A stretch of DNA of 24,238 nucleotides, taken from contig LPNZ01008648.1 of the NCBI GenBank assembly GCA_001655205.1, forward strand, positions 1 through 24,238, given 5' to 3'. Origin of the DNA: Lenisia limosa. Its lineage: Eukaryota > Breviatea. Positions 1 through 10,983 of this stretch are shown one piece after another. The position numbers were made by a program, and so were the translations under genes. The notes beneath the pieces were generated by a model, which saw nothing but the letters and a program-made list of their open reading frames with translations, did not search any database and had not been told where the DNA came from. The number at the start of each line of letters is the position of its first letter. Position 1 is the stretch's first letter.

Positions 1-265
1 GGTACCATTGTTGAAAAGAATGCGTAATAACAATGGTGAATATTACCTCACCTTTTTCCTCTCCTTTTCTCTTTTGACAACTTCTTCTTTCATTGCCTGT
101 GTTGGATTAGAATGACAAAAGCTTGGCTTAACTTTGGTAAGTGTCATATCGCATCATATTTCAATGGGAAAAAGACCAATATAATAAATTTCATATAATA
201 TGATATCATATACAGTAAATAATTCGACAATTTATTGAATAATTCAGGTTAATTTGGAATCCTCC

Positions 266-1140
266 TTACGATTCCTCTGTCAGTTCGGATTTGGTTGAGT
301 TTCCGTATCTCATCGTCAGTTGTTGCTGAACCTAAAACGCACATTAGAATGTGGATTCCAAGTTTTAGCATAACACTATGAGGAGAAAAAATATGACTAA
401 TATATTGTACTATGAACATGAAACATGTCATTCCAAACATCTGATGCCCATAATCGCCACAAACAAGGTCGCTTCTCAAAGAGCACCCTGTCAATCTCTG
501 CCGACAAAAATGCAGCCTATAACCAAGATTAACTAAGTCATATTGCTCACTCAACCGCCGGATCTCTATGATCCTAGTTTCAATAGAGACTTTACTGCAA
601 AAAAATAAACCGTTCGAAGCCCCACCTGATCTTTGGCTTCGCCCACAAGCTCTAAGGCTTCTTCCGTATGACCTGAACTGTCAAAGCAATACCACACCGT
701 CAGCCTGCGTAACCCGGTTTTCAGCCAACCTGAGGAAGCAAGCACGGAGGCTGCCACGGCGTGACTCTCAGCAATGTTTGCAATCATGCGGCTGCCTTGT
801 TAGACCAGGGTGACTGAAAAAGAAAGGATGTAGCAAGCAGACCTGTTTGCACTAAATTCCGAGCTTTCTCTTTGGTGTCGGTTTTGCTGTATCGGCTCTA
901 GTGCCACAGCTGAATCCGTTCGGATTGGAGGGAGGCGTCGAGGCATCCTATGCCCGGACGATGGTGGTGCTATTAACGTCAGTCGGGTGTGAATTTTGTG
1001 GTTATCGAGAATGAAAATTCAAGTAATTGTATTACCGGTATACTAGTATATAAAAAATATAGATATGATATGATATGGTATGATATGATATGATATGGAA
1101 CAAAACAAGCATTATCCATCCGTAGCTCCTTGGACGTACC
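266..1140 (-). CDS. Unrecognised multi-exon protein-coding gene, 5' end uncertain
   Basis: Several open segments on the minus strand join across plausible GT-AG introns. I do not recognise the protein. The best-supported exons are the one ending at 1140 (reads ...RRHQTPNQMIAP, donor GTACGT) and the one at 969-843 (acceptor AATAG; reads APPSSGHRMPRRLPPIRTD and continues to ...EFSAN, donor GTCTGC); they join in phase. Downstream lie an Ala/Ser/Leu segment (about 787-640, includes SHAVAASVLASSG and EEALELVGEAKDQ) and a segment with LSEQYDLVNLGYRLHF (about 590-480). A last exon reads VQQQLTMRYGNSTKSELTEE and stops at 266. I could not fix the junctions between 843 and 480 without a frame conflict, so part of the model may be wrong or the gene may be decayed. 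The start codon was not found and may lie upstream of 1140. It is divergent from the reductase gene. Confidence 0.4.
1061..1098. repeat. TGATA pentanucleotide microsatellite
   Basis: About seven slightly imperfect copies of a TGATA/GATAT unit occur in a row. They fall inside the proposed intron (970-1139) of the minus-strand gene, so length change here would not alter protein. Confidence 0.85.
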
Positions 1141-2139
1141 CGGAGCAATCATTTGGTTTGGAGTCTGATGTCTCCGAAGTAGCAAATCCCTCGCTGCCGC
1201 CTTGTCCCTGGGGTGTTAACTATCTGCAATGAGGTATTCTCTTTGTGTGGACCGCTGAAATTTGACACTAATATTCATCCAGATCCCCTCAATTCAAAAA
1301 TACCTCCCCACTTGATTGGAATTTGGGCAACGGGCTTTCAGTAATCCAAAAGAAATTACATCGGTCAGTAACTCCCCCCCCCCCCCCCNNNNNNNNNNNN
1401 NNNNNNNNNNNNNNNNNNNNNNNNNNNNNNNNNNNNNNNNNNNNNNNNNNNNNNNNNNNNNNNNNNNNNNNNNNNNNNNNNNNNTAATTAATTTATGTCC
1501 TTAGAAAACGATGACACACCACCAAAAATTCAATTCTCATCATAAGTAGCAATTTTTCAACTTCTATACGAGGAAGACAGCATTAAAACTAGTGAAAGCA
1601 ATGCTTGAATTCCAAAAAATATATTTCATATTGCTAATTAACCCGTACATACCGGAATAAGACGGAGGAAAAGGAGGGTGGTAAACCACTGATGACAGTG
1701 ATGCCCCCATTAGTTCAATCCGAGAAATCAAGTGTCAAAGCTCATCACTGCAATGGTGATGAACAGAAATTCTGGAAAACAGTATCCTGCTATGTATTCC
1801 TGTACAAAAATGTTATTTTAATCATGCACTGGAGGGCTAAGGACATGGGGCAACACACCATTTCAAAGAAAGGAACGTATACTATTTTTGGACAACGATC
1901 GTATATTGTTTAGTAAGTAACATGGAAAATTCAACTCTCAAAACAAAACTAACTATTTATTTATTCAAGAAGACAGATACTGCAATAATAAGGCGGTCGG
2001 GGCAAACCAGGAACAAAGGCACAAAAAGGAGGTTGTGTTTATACCTGGTAAAGCGTACCCCTAATTTTAATGAATATTTAACTACTAAATTTTTTCCATT
2101 TTTCTGCTTTTCTGCTTTCGTCTTGTAATAACGTTTAAA
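1141..2139. other. Intergenic stretch with assembly gap
   Basis: There is no ORF with coding character. An uninterrupted C run at about 1371-1388 leads into an N gap (1389-1484). The remaining DNA is AT-rich and should hold the 5' regions of the two divergent genes on either side. Short plus-strand ORFs at 1692-1913 and 1922-2128 have no recognisable motif and I do not call them genes. Confidence 0.6.
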
Positions 2140-4497
2140 ATGAACACCTATTTTAAGTTTGTTAAAATTCCGGAGGGAATGGTCAAGGAAGACACCTTTG
2201 AGCTTATCAAGGAGGAAAAGGTATTTTTTAGGGTGGCATCTGCTGCTTTTCTGTGATAAATATTATACCACACCATTATTGGCGGTGATAATGGCTATTT
2301 TGTAATATAAATCCTTCTCCCTGTGCTTTCCATTTTTGGACTTTCCATTTCATTTGCTTCCAGATTCCCGAGCCTGCTGATGGAGAAGTCCTTGTCAAAA
2401 CAACGTTCCTGACTGTCGACCCTTATCTTAGAGGAAAGCTCATGGGTTGGCGGCTTAACTTTTCTAATTCCTATTCCGACAATTCAATTTTTAATATAAT
2501 CATATTAACCGACATGACCATTCCTTGATTTCCAAATTTGGCAAGGCAATGGGAAGGAAGGTCAATCTATGTAAACCTCATTTCTGTATCAAGTTATTGT
2601 TTCATCTCTAATCTATTCTTTCTATTTTAATATTGAATTCGAACGCACAACATTTCATTTCAATTTTAAACAAGTATTATTCTTCCCACACTGAAGGTGC
2701 CACCTACAACAAAGACGAGAAGCCCCTCCTTCCCGGAAACCCAATGATCAGCGGTTCTGTTGGTATGTCGGGTGGCCCTTTTCTTTTAATAGGGGCTTGT
2801 TGTGCTCCCCCCTATCTTTTCGTGAAACCCTCTTGTTTAGAATCAATTCCAAGTATCACACCATAGGTGTTGTTGAAGTGTCCAAGGATCCAAACGTTCC
2901 TGTTGGGGCTTCTGTCCTCTGCCAAAACATTGGATGGTTGGGCTGGGCATTGATGGTGTTTTTTGTAAATTTCAAAATGTTTACAGACTGACATTTCCCC
3001 TAATTGTCTTCCTATTCCCTTATTATTCTGCGAATACATGTTTTTATCCTTCTAGGGCCAAGTATGGAATCTCCTCTACCGCCCTTGGAATGATTCCCTT
3101 CAAAATGCCTGCTGGTGTCCCCGACTCTCTTGCCCTTGGATGCTGCGGCATGCCTGGTTCGTGGAGCGTGGTATCTAACATATACGAGCCTTGTTTTACA
3201 ACTTAAACTCTTTATTGGCAATATTCTTTGTCTGAAGGTAGCCTTATCCATCAGGAGTGACGGCCTACTACGGATTGGAGAAGATTGGCCAGCCCAAGGA
3301 AGGCGAAACCGTTGTCATTTCCGCTGCCGCCGGAGCTGTGGGATGGGGCTCTTCTTTGCTCTCCTAATAACTTATGATTGATTGCGAGGGTATAGTCCTG
3401 ATTAAAGGGATAGGGATAGAATATCAGCTGTCTTTGAAGAACCAACCAGCCTGTCTGACGTTTTAGGTTGGATCGGTGCTGATTCAACTCTGCAAGAAGG
3501 TTTACAAGGCTCGTGTCGTTGCCATTGCTGGTAGGCTATGTGTTTTGAGGCATCAGTTTGGTAGATAACGACAGGAGATCGATATTGTGAGAAATGCAAT
3601 ATTTGTTAAACAAAGTCATACATGTTGATTGTATTAGGAGGCCCCACCAAAACGGCTCTCTGCAAGGAACTTGGTGCTGATGTTGTCATTGACTACAAGA
3701 ATGTATGGGTGGCTTTATTCCATTTTTACTCTGTATTAACTTCATGAGACTGCTTTTGCTCTTTTATCCCCCAGGAACCTCTCTACCCTGCCATGGCCGC
3801 CGCCTGCCCCGAGGGTATCGATATGTACTGGGACAATGTCGGAGGTTGGGTGGGAGTGAAACAACGTTTTATTTACTCTCATAGCTTTTCAGTTGTCTTT
3901 ACAAAGTTTTAGGTGAAACTCTTGATATTGCTCTTGCCTTGGCTAACAAGTTTTCAAGATTTGTCATGTGCGGTAAGCTCAGTTGAGTATCGCAAATGTT
4001 CATACTTTGTTGTGTTTAATAGAGATTCATGACCCTTAGGAATGATTGGCTTCTACAATGGCCAGGAGCCCTTCGTTCATAAGTCCCTGATGAACATCAT
4101 CATGAAATCCGTCAAGTAGGTAGCGCTTCATTTTCAGCGAAGATCAAGCAATTGCCTTTTTTATGTTGTGTTGTGCCCCTTTACATTTGGCGTAGTATAC
4201 CTAAGATTTAGACCCACCCTTTACCCTTAAGTAACGTACCACAGAATGCAAGGCTTCATTGTTGCCGATGATATGGAGTTCTGGGTCAATGCTCTTGGCC
4301 AGCTGCCTAAATGGGTTGCTGATGGCACTATCGTCTACAAGGAGGTGGGATAAATGCTCTATTTTGATACCATATGGCTATTCTCAAACAAGTTCTGATT
4401 GTTGCAGACTGTTGTTGAAGGGTTCGAAAACACCCCCAAGGCTTTCATTGACCTCTTTGCCGGTAAGAACATCGGCAAGATGATTGTCAAGGTCTAA
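2140..4497 (+). CDS. NADP-dependent MDR oxidoreductase, prostaglandin reductase / alkenal double-bond reductase type
   Basis: A cytosolic medium-chain dehydrogenase/reductase of the zinc-free group that reduces alpha,beta-unsaturated aldehydes or ketones with NADPH (family knowledge; the substrate is not readable here). The start is ATG at 2140 (MNTYFKFVKIPEGM). About 12 exons join in phase. The N-terminal GroES-like part includes TVDPYLRGKLM, followed by LPGNPMISGSVGVVEVSKD. The Rossmann part has the nucleotide-binding stretch ISAAAGAVGSVLIQLCK (split by the intron at about 3340-3465), then ELGADVVIDYKN and MYWDNVGG. The family signatures MCGMIGFYNG and MQGFIVADDMEFW follow, and the end is GKNIGKMIVKV with stop at 4495-4497. 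Length is about 340 residues, usual for the family. A 15-nt candidate microexon (2546-2560, codes NGKE) is optional because the flanking exons also join in frame without it. It is convergent with the next gene. Confidence 0.95.
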
Positions 4498-4673
4498 GCT
4501 TAGTCTTGTCTTTATTCATCATTATTCATTTTATCAAAGTGGGACAATTAAACTCATAATGATATAATACATTAGACCAGTAGACCATAGAATAATTAAT
4601 AGACCTTAAAAAAATTAGACGTTAATTCACAAGCATTCCACGCATTGCAGCGTAATTTTCTAAATCAGATATT

Positions 4674-5306
4674 TTAATATTGAGATTGATACCATTGTAG
4701 TGAAACATAATCTAAGAGAGTGAGATTGAACATAGAGGGGGGGGGGAGGCTAACCTCCCAGTTTGCGGTAAACGTTTTTCGAGTTGAATGATGGCGACAA
4801 AGGGAGCAAAGAACAGAACCTAGAATGTCAGCCGAAACAACAAAAACAACATAAATAACTCTTCTCGCATACCAAGTGGCCAAAGAGTAGTGGCCATCTG
4901 AGTTGAGACTTTAGGGATGTAGCACACCATGTCATTGAGCAGAGGATGGCGTGCGGAGAGCTAAAAATCACATCAGAATGCAGGCTTACGTTATCAAGAA
5001 GATTGGAGTTGAGGTACATTGGTTTGAGGCTCTCGTTGAGGGCAACGAATGTGTATGAGAGAGCAACAAATGTAGTTGCGTTTTTCGGACCTATGGAGTG
5101 AGCCAAGGTAATTTAGAAGATAGAGGCGACCATACAAACCAAGGTAGAAGACGGGCTGAGCACCCAGGAGACAGCAACCTTTGCGGTCAGAAAGGGGAGG
5201 AAAACATCAGTCTACCAAAGTCATGATTCCCACCTTTGGACTTGAGCATAGCGACCGGGGTGGTAGACTTGATAAGAGGCCGTTCGCTCTGGTGAAGATC
5301 ACTCAT
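4674..5306 (-). CDS. Small predicted membrane protein, family not recognised
   Basis: The start is ATG at 5306 (MSDLHQSERPLIKSTT). Exon 1 ends at 5234 and joins GCCLLGAQPVFYL, then GPKNATTFVALSYTFVALNE and SLKPMYLNSNLLDN (donor GTAAGC), then LSARHPLLNDMVCYIPKV and STQMATTLWPLG. All those junctions are in phase and use good GT-AG sites. The last exon (after acceptor TTCTAG at about 4820) contains a hydrophobic reading, VLFFAPFVAIIQLEKRLPQT, that looks natural for a membrane protein. The upstream phase instead forces another frame (SVLCSLCRHHS...), which runs to a stop at 4674. Either a 1-2 base sequence error or an unusual junction is likely. Two hydrophobic segments suggest a membrane protein of about 120-150 residues. 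I do not recognise the family and propose no function. Confidence 0.55.
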
Positions 5307-5360
5307 TAACAATACTCAGTTGAATATGTTATTGCGCAGCGAACAACAAAAAAGTATGTT

Positions 5361-8300
5361 TCATTGAATATGTGAGAGTTTTGAACATACATCGCTAGAC
5401 TGGATAGTAGCCATGAGGAATAGATCGGGGTTGAAGGCCCCCAGGATGATAGGGTACACTGGTGGACCAAGGTTTTCCATTCCTCTGACACCTGCTAAAT
5501 TATTTCTGTTATTGACGTTGATGTGAATGGTTGGTACTTCAAAAGATGGCATATTCTCCATTGCATTACCCAGCCTACTGAATCCTGAAGGGATAAAGTC
5601 TCGAGTCACTTTCTGGTGTAGTGGGTTGACATAACTAGGTATCGGCTACTGTGGTAAAAAGAAGACCCATTTTGCTGAGCATCATATTGACTATTTATAT
5701 ATGAGATACTACATATCTATCATATATAATACAGTATCACACATAGTATATGTATTATAGAGTAAGGAACGAAAAACCGTGGAAGTGACCTACCTCGTCT
5801 TCTTCTGAGTCGGATTCCGTCTCAACCCGTGTCACCCGCTTTTTAGCTCGGATGGACTTGACGGCTTTAGCCTGCCTTGGCGGTTTCGGGATTGACGGAA
5901 GAGCGTCGAAGTCGAGCGGCTCGGATGGGGGTGGAAGGACATTGGCGGGNNNNNNNNNNNNNNNNNNNNNNNNNNNNNNNNNNNNNNNNNNNNNNNNNNN
6001 NNNNNNNNNNNNGAATGAGAACGGGCTTCTGCACTTCTTCCACGCTAAACAGTTAAACCAGGTATCGGCACACTTGAAGCCTACGTTGAGCTTGACTCCT
6101 CTTTTTGCGGAACAGCGGTCAAAATATCAGGGGTTTGCTCGTTGGAAGCAACTTCCATCTGAATGTTCTTGACGGACTTCCGAGCAGTGTGACGTCTCCT
6201 TGCTGGCGGACCAAAGCCGCGCTGTAGGGGGCTTGCTCGACCCTCGCGTTGAGGGCTTGTTTTGCTGTCGGTGGTTGACGAAGTGGACGAACGCTGTACG
6301 GGGGACGCTATTGGCTGCAGTTTCGCAGCTCTTGCAATGATCAGTTTCAAGAAGGCAATGGCAAGAGCATGTTTCTGAAGTAATAAGCCTTGACCGATTT
6401 TCCCTGGGAAATCATTTAGCAAATCGGTCAAGACTTATCCCAGTCAGTGTATATTAAAGCGATACCACCAACTTTTGGAGGAATTCCTCGAGAACTTCAT
6501 TGCAATCACGACTGTCCTCGCTGAAAGTACCTAAATAGTAACATGACAAGTCAGCAGGGTGCTGTGGAGCAAGGGTTGCAAGCTGCCCTCACCTCGAGTT
6601 GCCCGGGTTTGGGGGATGGAAAAGTCATCAGAACCCTTCATTTGTGACAGGTAGATCTGAACAAGCTGGATAACCATTGGTTCGAAACCCTTAGGCGCCT
6701 TCGACCTGAAAAAATTAAGTCTGAAAAAGGCTTCATTATCGAGAGCTTCACTTCGATCATAACAATCAAAGAAATACAAGATTTTCCTGTTTCAGATCAA
6801 AATTATCAATCCGGCTGTTCTTTTAGGTTTCCTCCACCGCCCACTCGCTATTTGTGATGTGTATCATTGAGTTGTCAGTAAGACTATTGGTAAGGAGCAT
6901 GGTAATCCCAATGAAGTTGCCGAGGGGGATAAGCTCGTGAAGGTTACCTGAAAATTAGGAACTCCAGTTAATGGTAATAGAAATCCAAGACCATAGAACA
7001 GAAAAACGATACACAACATCGTTTGCCTATGCTTACCTTTGTAGCGGAAGAAAATCACATTTGAAATAAGCGATTTTGGGATCTTCTTGGGGGATTTTGA
7101 AGGGAGCAGGAATCGAGGCACATAGATCCATCTCAAAAAATCCTGAACAATAAGGACAAGTGCGGTACAGAGAGTTGCTCTTTGTGATCCCACCTCGTTT
7201 TTGGTGACAATTTTAGTAAGCCAACAAGGGTAGTTGGGCAGCCGACCTGAACGAATTAGTGCAAAAGTTGGGAGAGGGAGAGGAGAGCACATGAAAGCCC
7301 AACTAACTTGGAACAGTTGTGACGGTGTAGTTTGGTGGCGACGTAATAACGTACTTCTCTTCTTCCCAATGCGACGCAACATCAGGTAAGTCCTCAAAGC
7401 TAACGTCTTTTTCTACCTTCTCAATGCCTATACTCCATGAGAAAAAGACCAGCATCCTGTGGGATTGGAAGTCGAATATTATGATATTCTCAGTTGAACC
7501 TCCAGCATACTGGATTCATCATCGCCACTGGAATCTGTTTCAGAGAATTCTCCGTCGTGGATAGGAGGACTTGGCATAGCCTTTAAGACCTCTTTTGGTA
7601 TTGAAATCTCTGGGGGAGGAAAGGTTTGAAAACATTCTTCAGATAAAGTAAAGGAAATTTTGCTGATGATAATAGCGGTACAAAAACAGGAGAGATCGGG
7701 ATAAAAGGATGCAAACCTGGTGGTGGCGAATCCTTCGGCGGCGGAAGGCTCTCAAAGACAAACATTGGCGACTGGGGTGACGCCGGACACATCAGTGGAC
7801 TGCTCGGCACCGTGACAGGCGCGAGTTTCTCCAAAGCCTGCCCACTGATGACATCGGGCGGACGAACATCGAAAGGCGGCGGCGACACTGTCGGCTTTGA
7901 GGCGTCCACGGGTGGAACATTCAGCATGTCTTGCTTCAGGTCTCTTGGCGTGGCCGGTTTTGTGCTTTTGGGAACTTCCGATTCTGCACTGTTGGCGGAT
8001 TTCACTTCTGCAGTTTTGGGGGATTGCACTTTGAGGGCACCTGTCACGGCTGAATAAGCAGGATGTACAGTGAAGGGAGGAGACTCGGGTTGGTCCGCAT
8101 CAGAATCACTTGACAACTCTATCGTAACTTCACTGACAGCCAGCGCAACCGGAGTTTTCTCTTTTGCTGGCAAAGTAGGGGGCTTGCGATTCGGCTCTTT
8201 AACCTTTGCTGGAGGCGAAGGTACAAGACCTGTTGTCGGAGCCGATGGTTTCAAGTCCTTCTTGGTCGGAGGAGACTTCAGAGGAGCAGTTGGTATCTGG

Positions 8301-10983
8301 AGTGTGGCGCAAGAGCCACTTGGAGTCTCGGGGTCATTGAGGTCAACGGAATCGTAGATTGAGGGTGGAATGCTCTCAGACTGTGAGACCGGGAGAGTGA
8401 GAGGAGGGGGACTCGGGGAAGATGCCGCGGGTTTTGGTTCAACTGGCGCAATGGTCGGCGTCAGCTTCAACTTTTCAATGTTTTTCTTTCTCTGGTATTC
8501 CCCAAGACTAATGCTCCTGTCAGGCTTTTTAGGGCTCAGTAGTACGGCGGCGGGGACTTTGTCGATTTTTGCCAGCGAGTTGATCAGTTGACGTGCCTCC
8601 AGAACCTGGGGCGGCTCACTTGATGGTGAAGATGAGAGGCGCGAGCGCGAAGATTTGCGCCATGAATTGTATGGCGACCTACTACGTGACCTCGACCGCG
8701 AGAACGACCGAGACCGATATCGTGATCTTGAACTTGATCGTGATCTGCTATAGCGGCGATATCTCACAGGGGTCCGGCTTCGCCCACTATCACGCCGGCG
8801 GCGGGGGCTTCTAGATCGAGATCGAGACCATCGGCCCCTGTGACGCGACCGCGATCGCGACCGTGACCGACTCATTCCTCTTCCGAACCGATCTTTTGGC
8901 TTCGGCTTCGGCTTTTCTTTCTTCTTAATAGTCGCAAATCTCTTCTTCCTTTCTTCCATCTTCTTACGTTCTTCTATCCATCTTCTATCTTTTTCTTCCT
9001 CCGCCTCTTCTTTTAATCTTCTTTCCTTTTCTTTCTTTTCTTCAACTTTTTCCTTTGCTTTTTTGATTGCAAGTTCCCTTTCCTTCCAGAACCTGTCTAA
9101 GTTCTTTGGTCCGCTTTCAAAGATGATTGGCTCATCATCCGTCACTTCTCCTTCTTCACTAAACATAACAGGTCAGAACCACATACAAGGAAAATTGGTA
9201 ATGAAAAAGAGGTAGAGCAGTCACTTTGAAATGAAAGTGTTGTATATGCACAAATATTACTCATTAAGTTACACCTCTGAAATTTATATATAATCCAACC
9301 TATCAGAAATGGTGATCGGCTGTGGTTGGACCTTTGCAGGTGATGCTGTAACCTTTTTGGGAACTATCGCGTGTTAATAATGTATAAAAAAAAACAATAC
9401 ATGAAACATTGATCAAAGAAAGCCAATACTATTGAACAGAGTTTTTGGCAGCACTACTGAAGTATCCAAAGAAAGCCAACATTTGAAAGGTTTGAAGTTA
9501 ACTGATGGAGAGGTGGGAGGTAACACTTTCTTTTGCTTGACAGGCTCCAATTGTGGTCCTTCACGCACATCCTTGAGAGACGCGTTGAGCCCCTCAACTG
9601 CACCACAAGGCTTCACCTTGCTTTTCTTTTTTTCTGCTTGGGAACCATGGGGCTGAATGTCTTTCTTCTCATTCGGCTTTCGGGGTGCAGTTTGTGTTTG
9701 TGTAGTCTTGGTGGTTACAAGCTTGCCCTTCTCCCCTCGATTATGGTCAATCTTCTCAGCAGGAACCTTGGTTTTCGCTTGTGTTTCAGGGGCATTTTTG
9801 TGACGAAACTTTGAGACAGTCACTTTGGCTGAAGCAGTGGGCAAACTCGGGACATTGGCGGTCACAACCGGCTTTGACGGCACCTCAACTATGGTTTTGT
9901 CAAGTGGACTGGGGCTTTTGAAAAGAAGATCGGCCATTTTATTGAGCTCTTGCTTCGAAGGAACATGTTTTGGCGAAGTAGCAGTCTTCACGCTCTATAG
10001 AGTAAACTGTTGACCGAGGTTTAAAGGAATTTTTGCTATTTGATCTCGTACATCAGCTGGCCAAGCCTTGCCCCCCCCCCCCCNNNNNNNNNNNNNNNNN
10101 NNNNNNNNNNNNNNNNNNNNNNNNNNNNNNNNNNNNNNNNNNNNNNNNNNNNNNNNNNNNNNNNNNNNNNNNNNNNNNNNNNNCTGGCTTGGGAAGCGGG
10201 GGATTGCCTGTGGGATAAATCACGAGACCAAGCATTGAAATGAATTGTAAGAGTAGCGAAACAAAAGGAGAAAAATAAAATAAAAGCAAAAGTCGTTGTT
10301 CGGCAAAGAAGACCCAAAAGCGAACTTGTATAAAAAATGGGCTTTGCACTGATTATTGGTGGGCTTGGTTGCAGAGGTGGCATCCCTAAACAGGTAATAA
10401 CTATCAGCACTATATCAAAGGTTCCTCAATGTAATGAAGTGACATACCTGGGGGTCGCGAGGTCATAGGGTGATGGTAAGCTTGGGTGCGAGGGGGTTGG
10501 TATACTGGGTGATAGTTCTTCTAAAAAAGTGTAACAGGGAAGACCATGCTGTTGCTGTGAAGGGCAGTTTCAAACAAACGAAGAGTAAATAAGCATACAA
10601 TGTACAAAGCAAAGATGTATAAGTGGTATAGCAACCGACCATCATGGGTTGGTGCGCAAAAGTAGCCGCATTGTAATGAACTGGCTGGACTGGATAAGCG
10701 TGGTTCATCCCTGGCGCATGGGTATAGAAGGTTGGCGGCTGTCGATATCCTAAATATATGAGGATGTGTCGTTAAAACAGTTAGAGAACCAAACTTGAAA
10801 GTTCAACCATCTTACCTGGATGAGGCAATCCGGGTGCCATGTTGGCATGCTGTGGGGGTCTAATGCATGAGGTTGATACGATGCCAAAAGATGGTGCACT
10901 CAAAATAATCATCGTTGAATTACCAAGTTGTCACACATTGAGTTGCCGTAGACATCCCTTGCTCTGGGGTCCTGATTATTCAT
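5361..10983 (-). CDS. Large SR-rich nuclear protein with a possible divergent PWWP module
   Basis: The model starts at ATG 10983 (MNNQDPRARDVYGN); a GT-AG pair just upstream suggests a 5'UTR intron. Order of regions: Pro/Tyr/His-rich N-terminus (10983-10200, e.g. HAYPVQPVHYNAATFAHQP); gap 10084-10183; Lys/Pro/Thr-rich basic part (9991-9420); an acidic start EEGEVTDDEPIIF followed by a charged Glu/Lys coiled-coil-like stretch (9160-8930); an Arg/Ser domain with alternating RS and SR dipeptides (about 8870-8620); a long Pro/Ser linker (8600-7730); then a structured part. In that part YPCWLTKIV and NVIFFRYKGNLHELIPLGNF sit at PWWP-like spacing. Next come YFFDCYDRSEALDNEAFFRL, a Leu-rich helix (HALAIAFLKLIIARAAKL), a basic tail, an acidic SDSEEDE and a C-terminus ending at 5361. 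Key joins (AG|T at 9295/9160; G|AG at 7720/7610; DE|P at 5793/5648) are in phase, which supports a single gene. The composition suggests a role in splicing or in coupling chromatin to RNA processing; that is inference. Gap 5950-6012 removes about 20 residues. Confidence 0.72.
5950..6012. other. Assembly gap inside coding exon
   Basis: A run of 63 N lies within the C-terminal coding part of the SR-rich gene. Reading frames on both sides are open (PVLI before it, PANVLPPP after it on the minus strand). Confidence 0.95.
10084..10183. other. Assembly gap next to a C homopolymer
   Basis: A run of 100 N directly follows a C run (about 10071-10083). It lies in the N-terminal half of the SR-rich gene and hides an exon part or an exon-intron junction. 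Confidence 0.95.

Noticed and set aside
1692-2128. Two short plus-strand ORFs upstream of the reductase
   Set aside because: They have AT-driven composition, no motifs, and no splice sites linking them to the reductase start.
6680-6700. tRNA T-loop-like GGTTCGAAACC
   Set aside because: It lies within a coding exon of the SR-rich gene and no cloverleaf can be formed around it.
7812-8814. Three long plus-strand ORFs over the Pro/Ser and RS part
   Set aside because: They are antisense shadows of the SR-rich gene, caused by its biased composition; the minus-strand frame is continuous and makes sense.
9432-10013. Plus-strand ORFs opposite the Lys-rich part of the SR gene
   Set aside because: Antisense of a coding exon that joins in phase with its neighbours on the minus strand.
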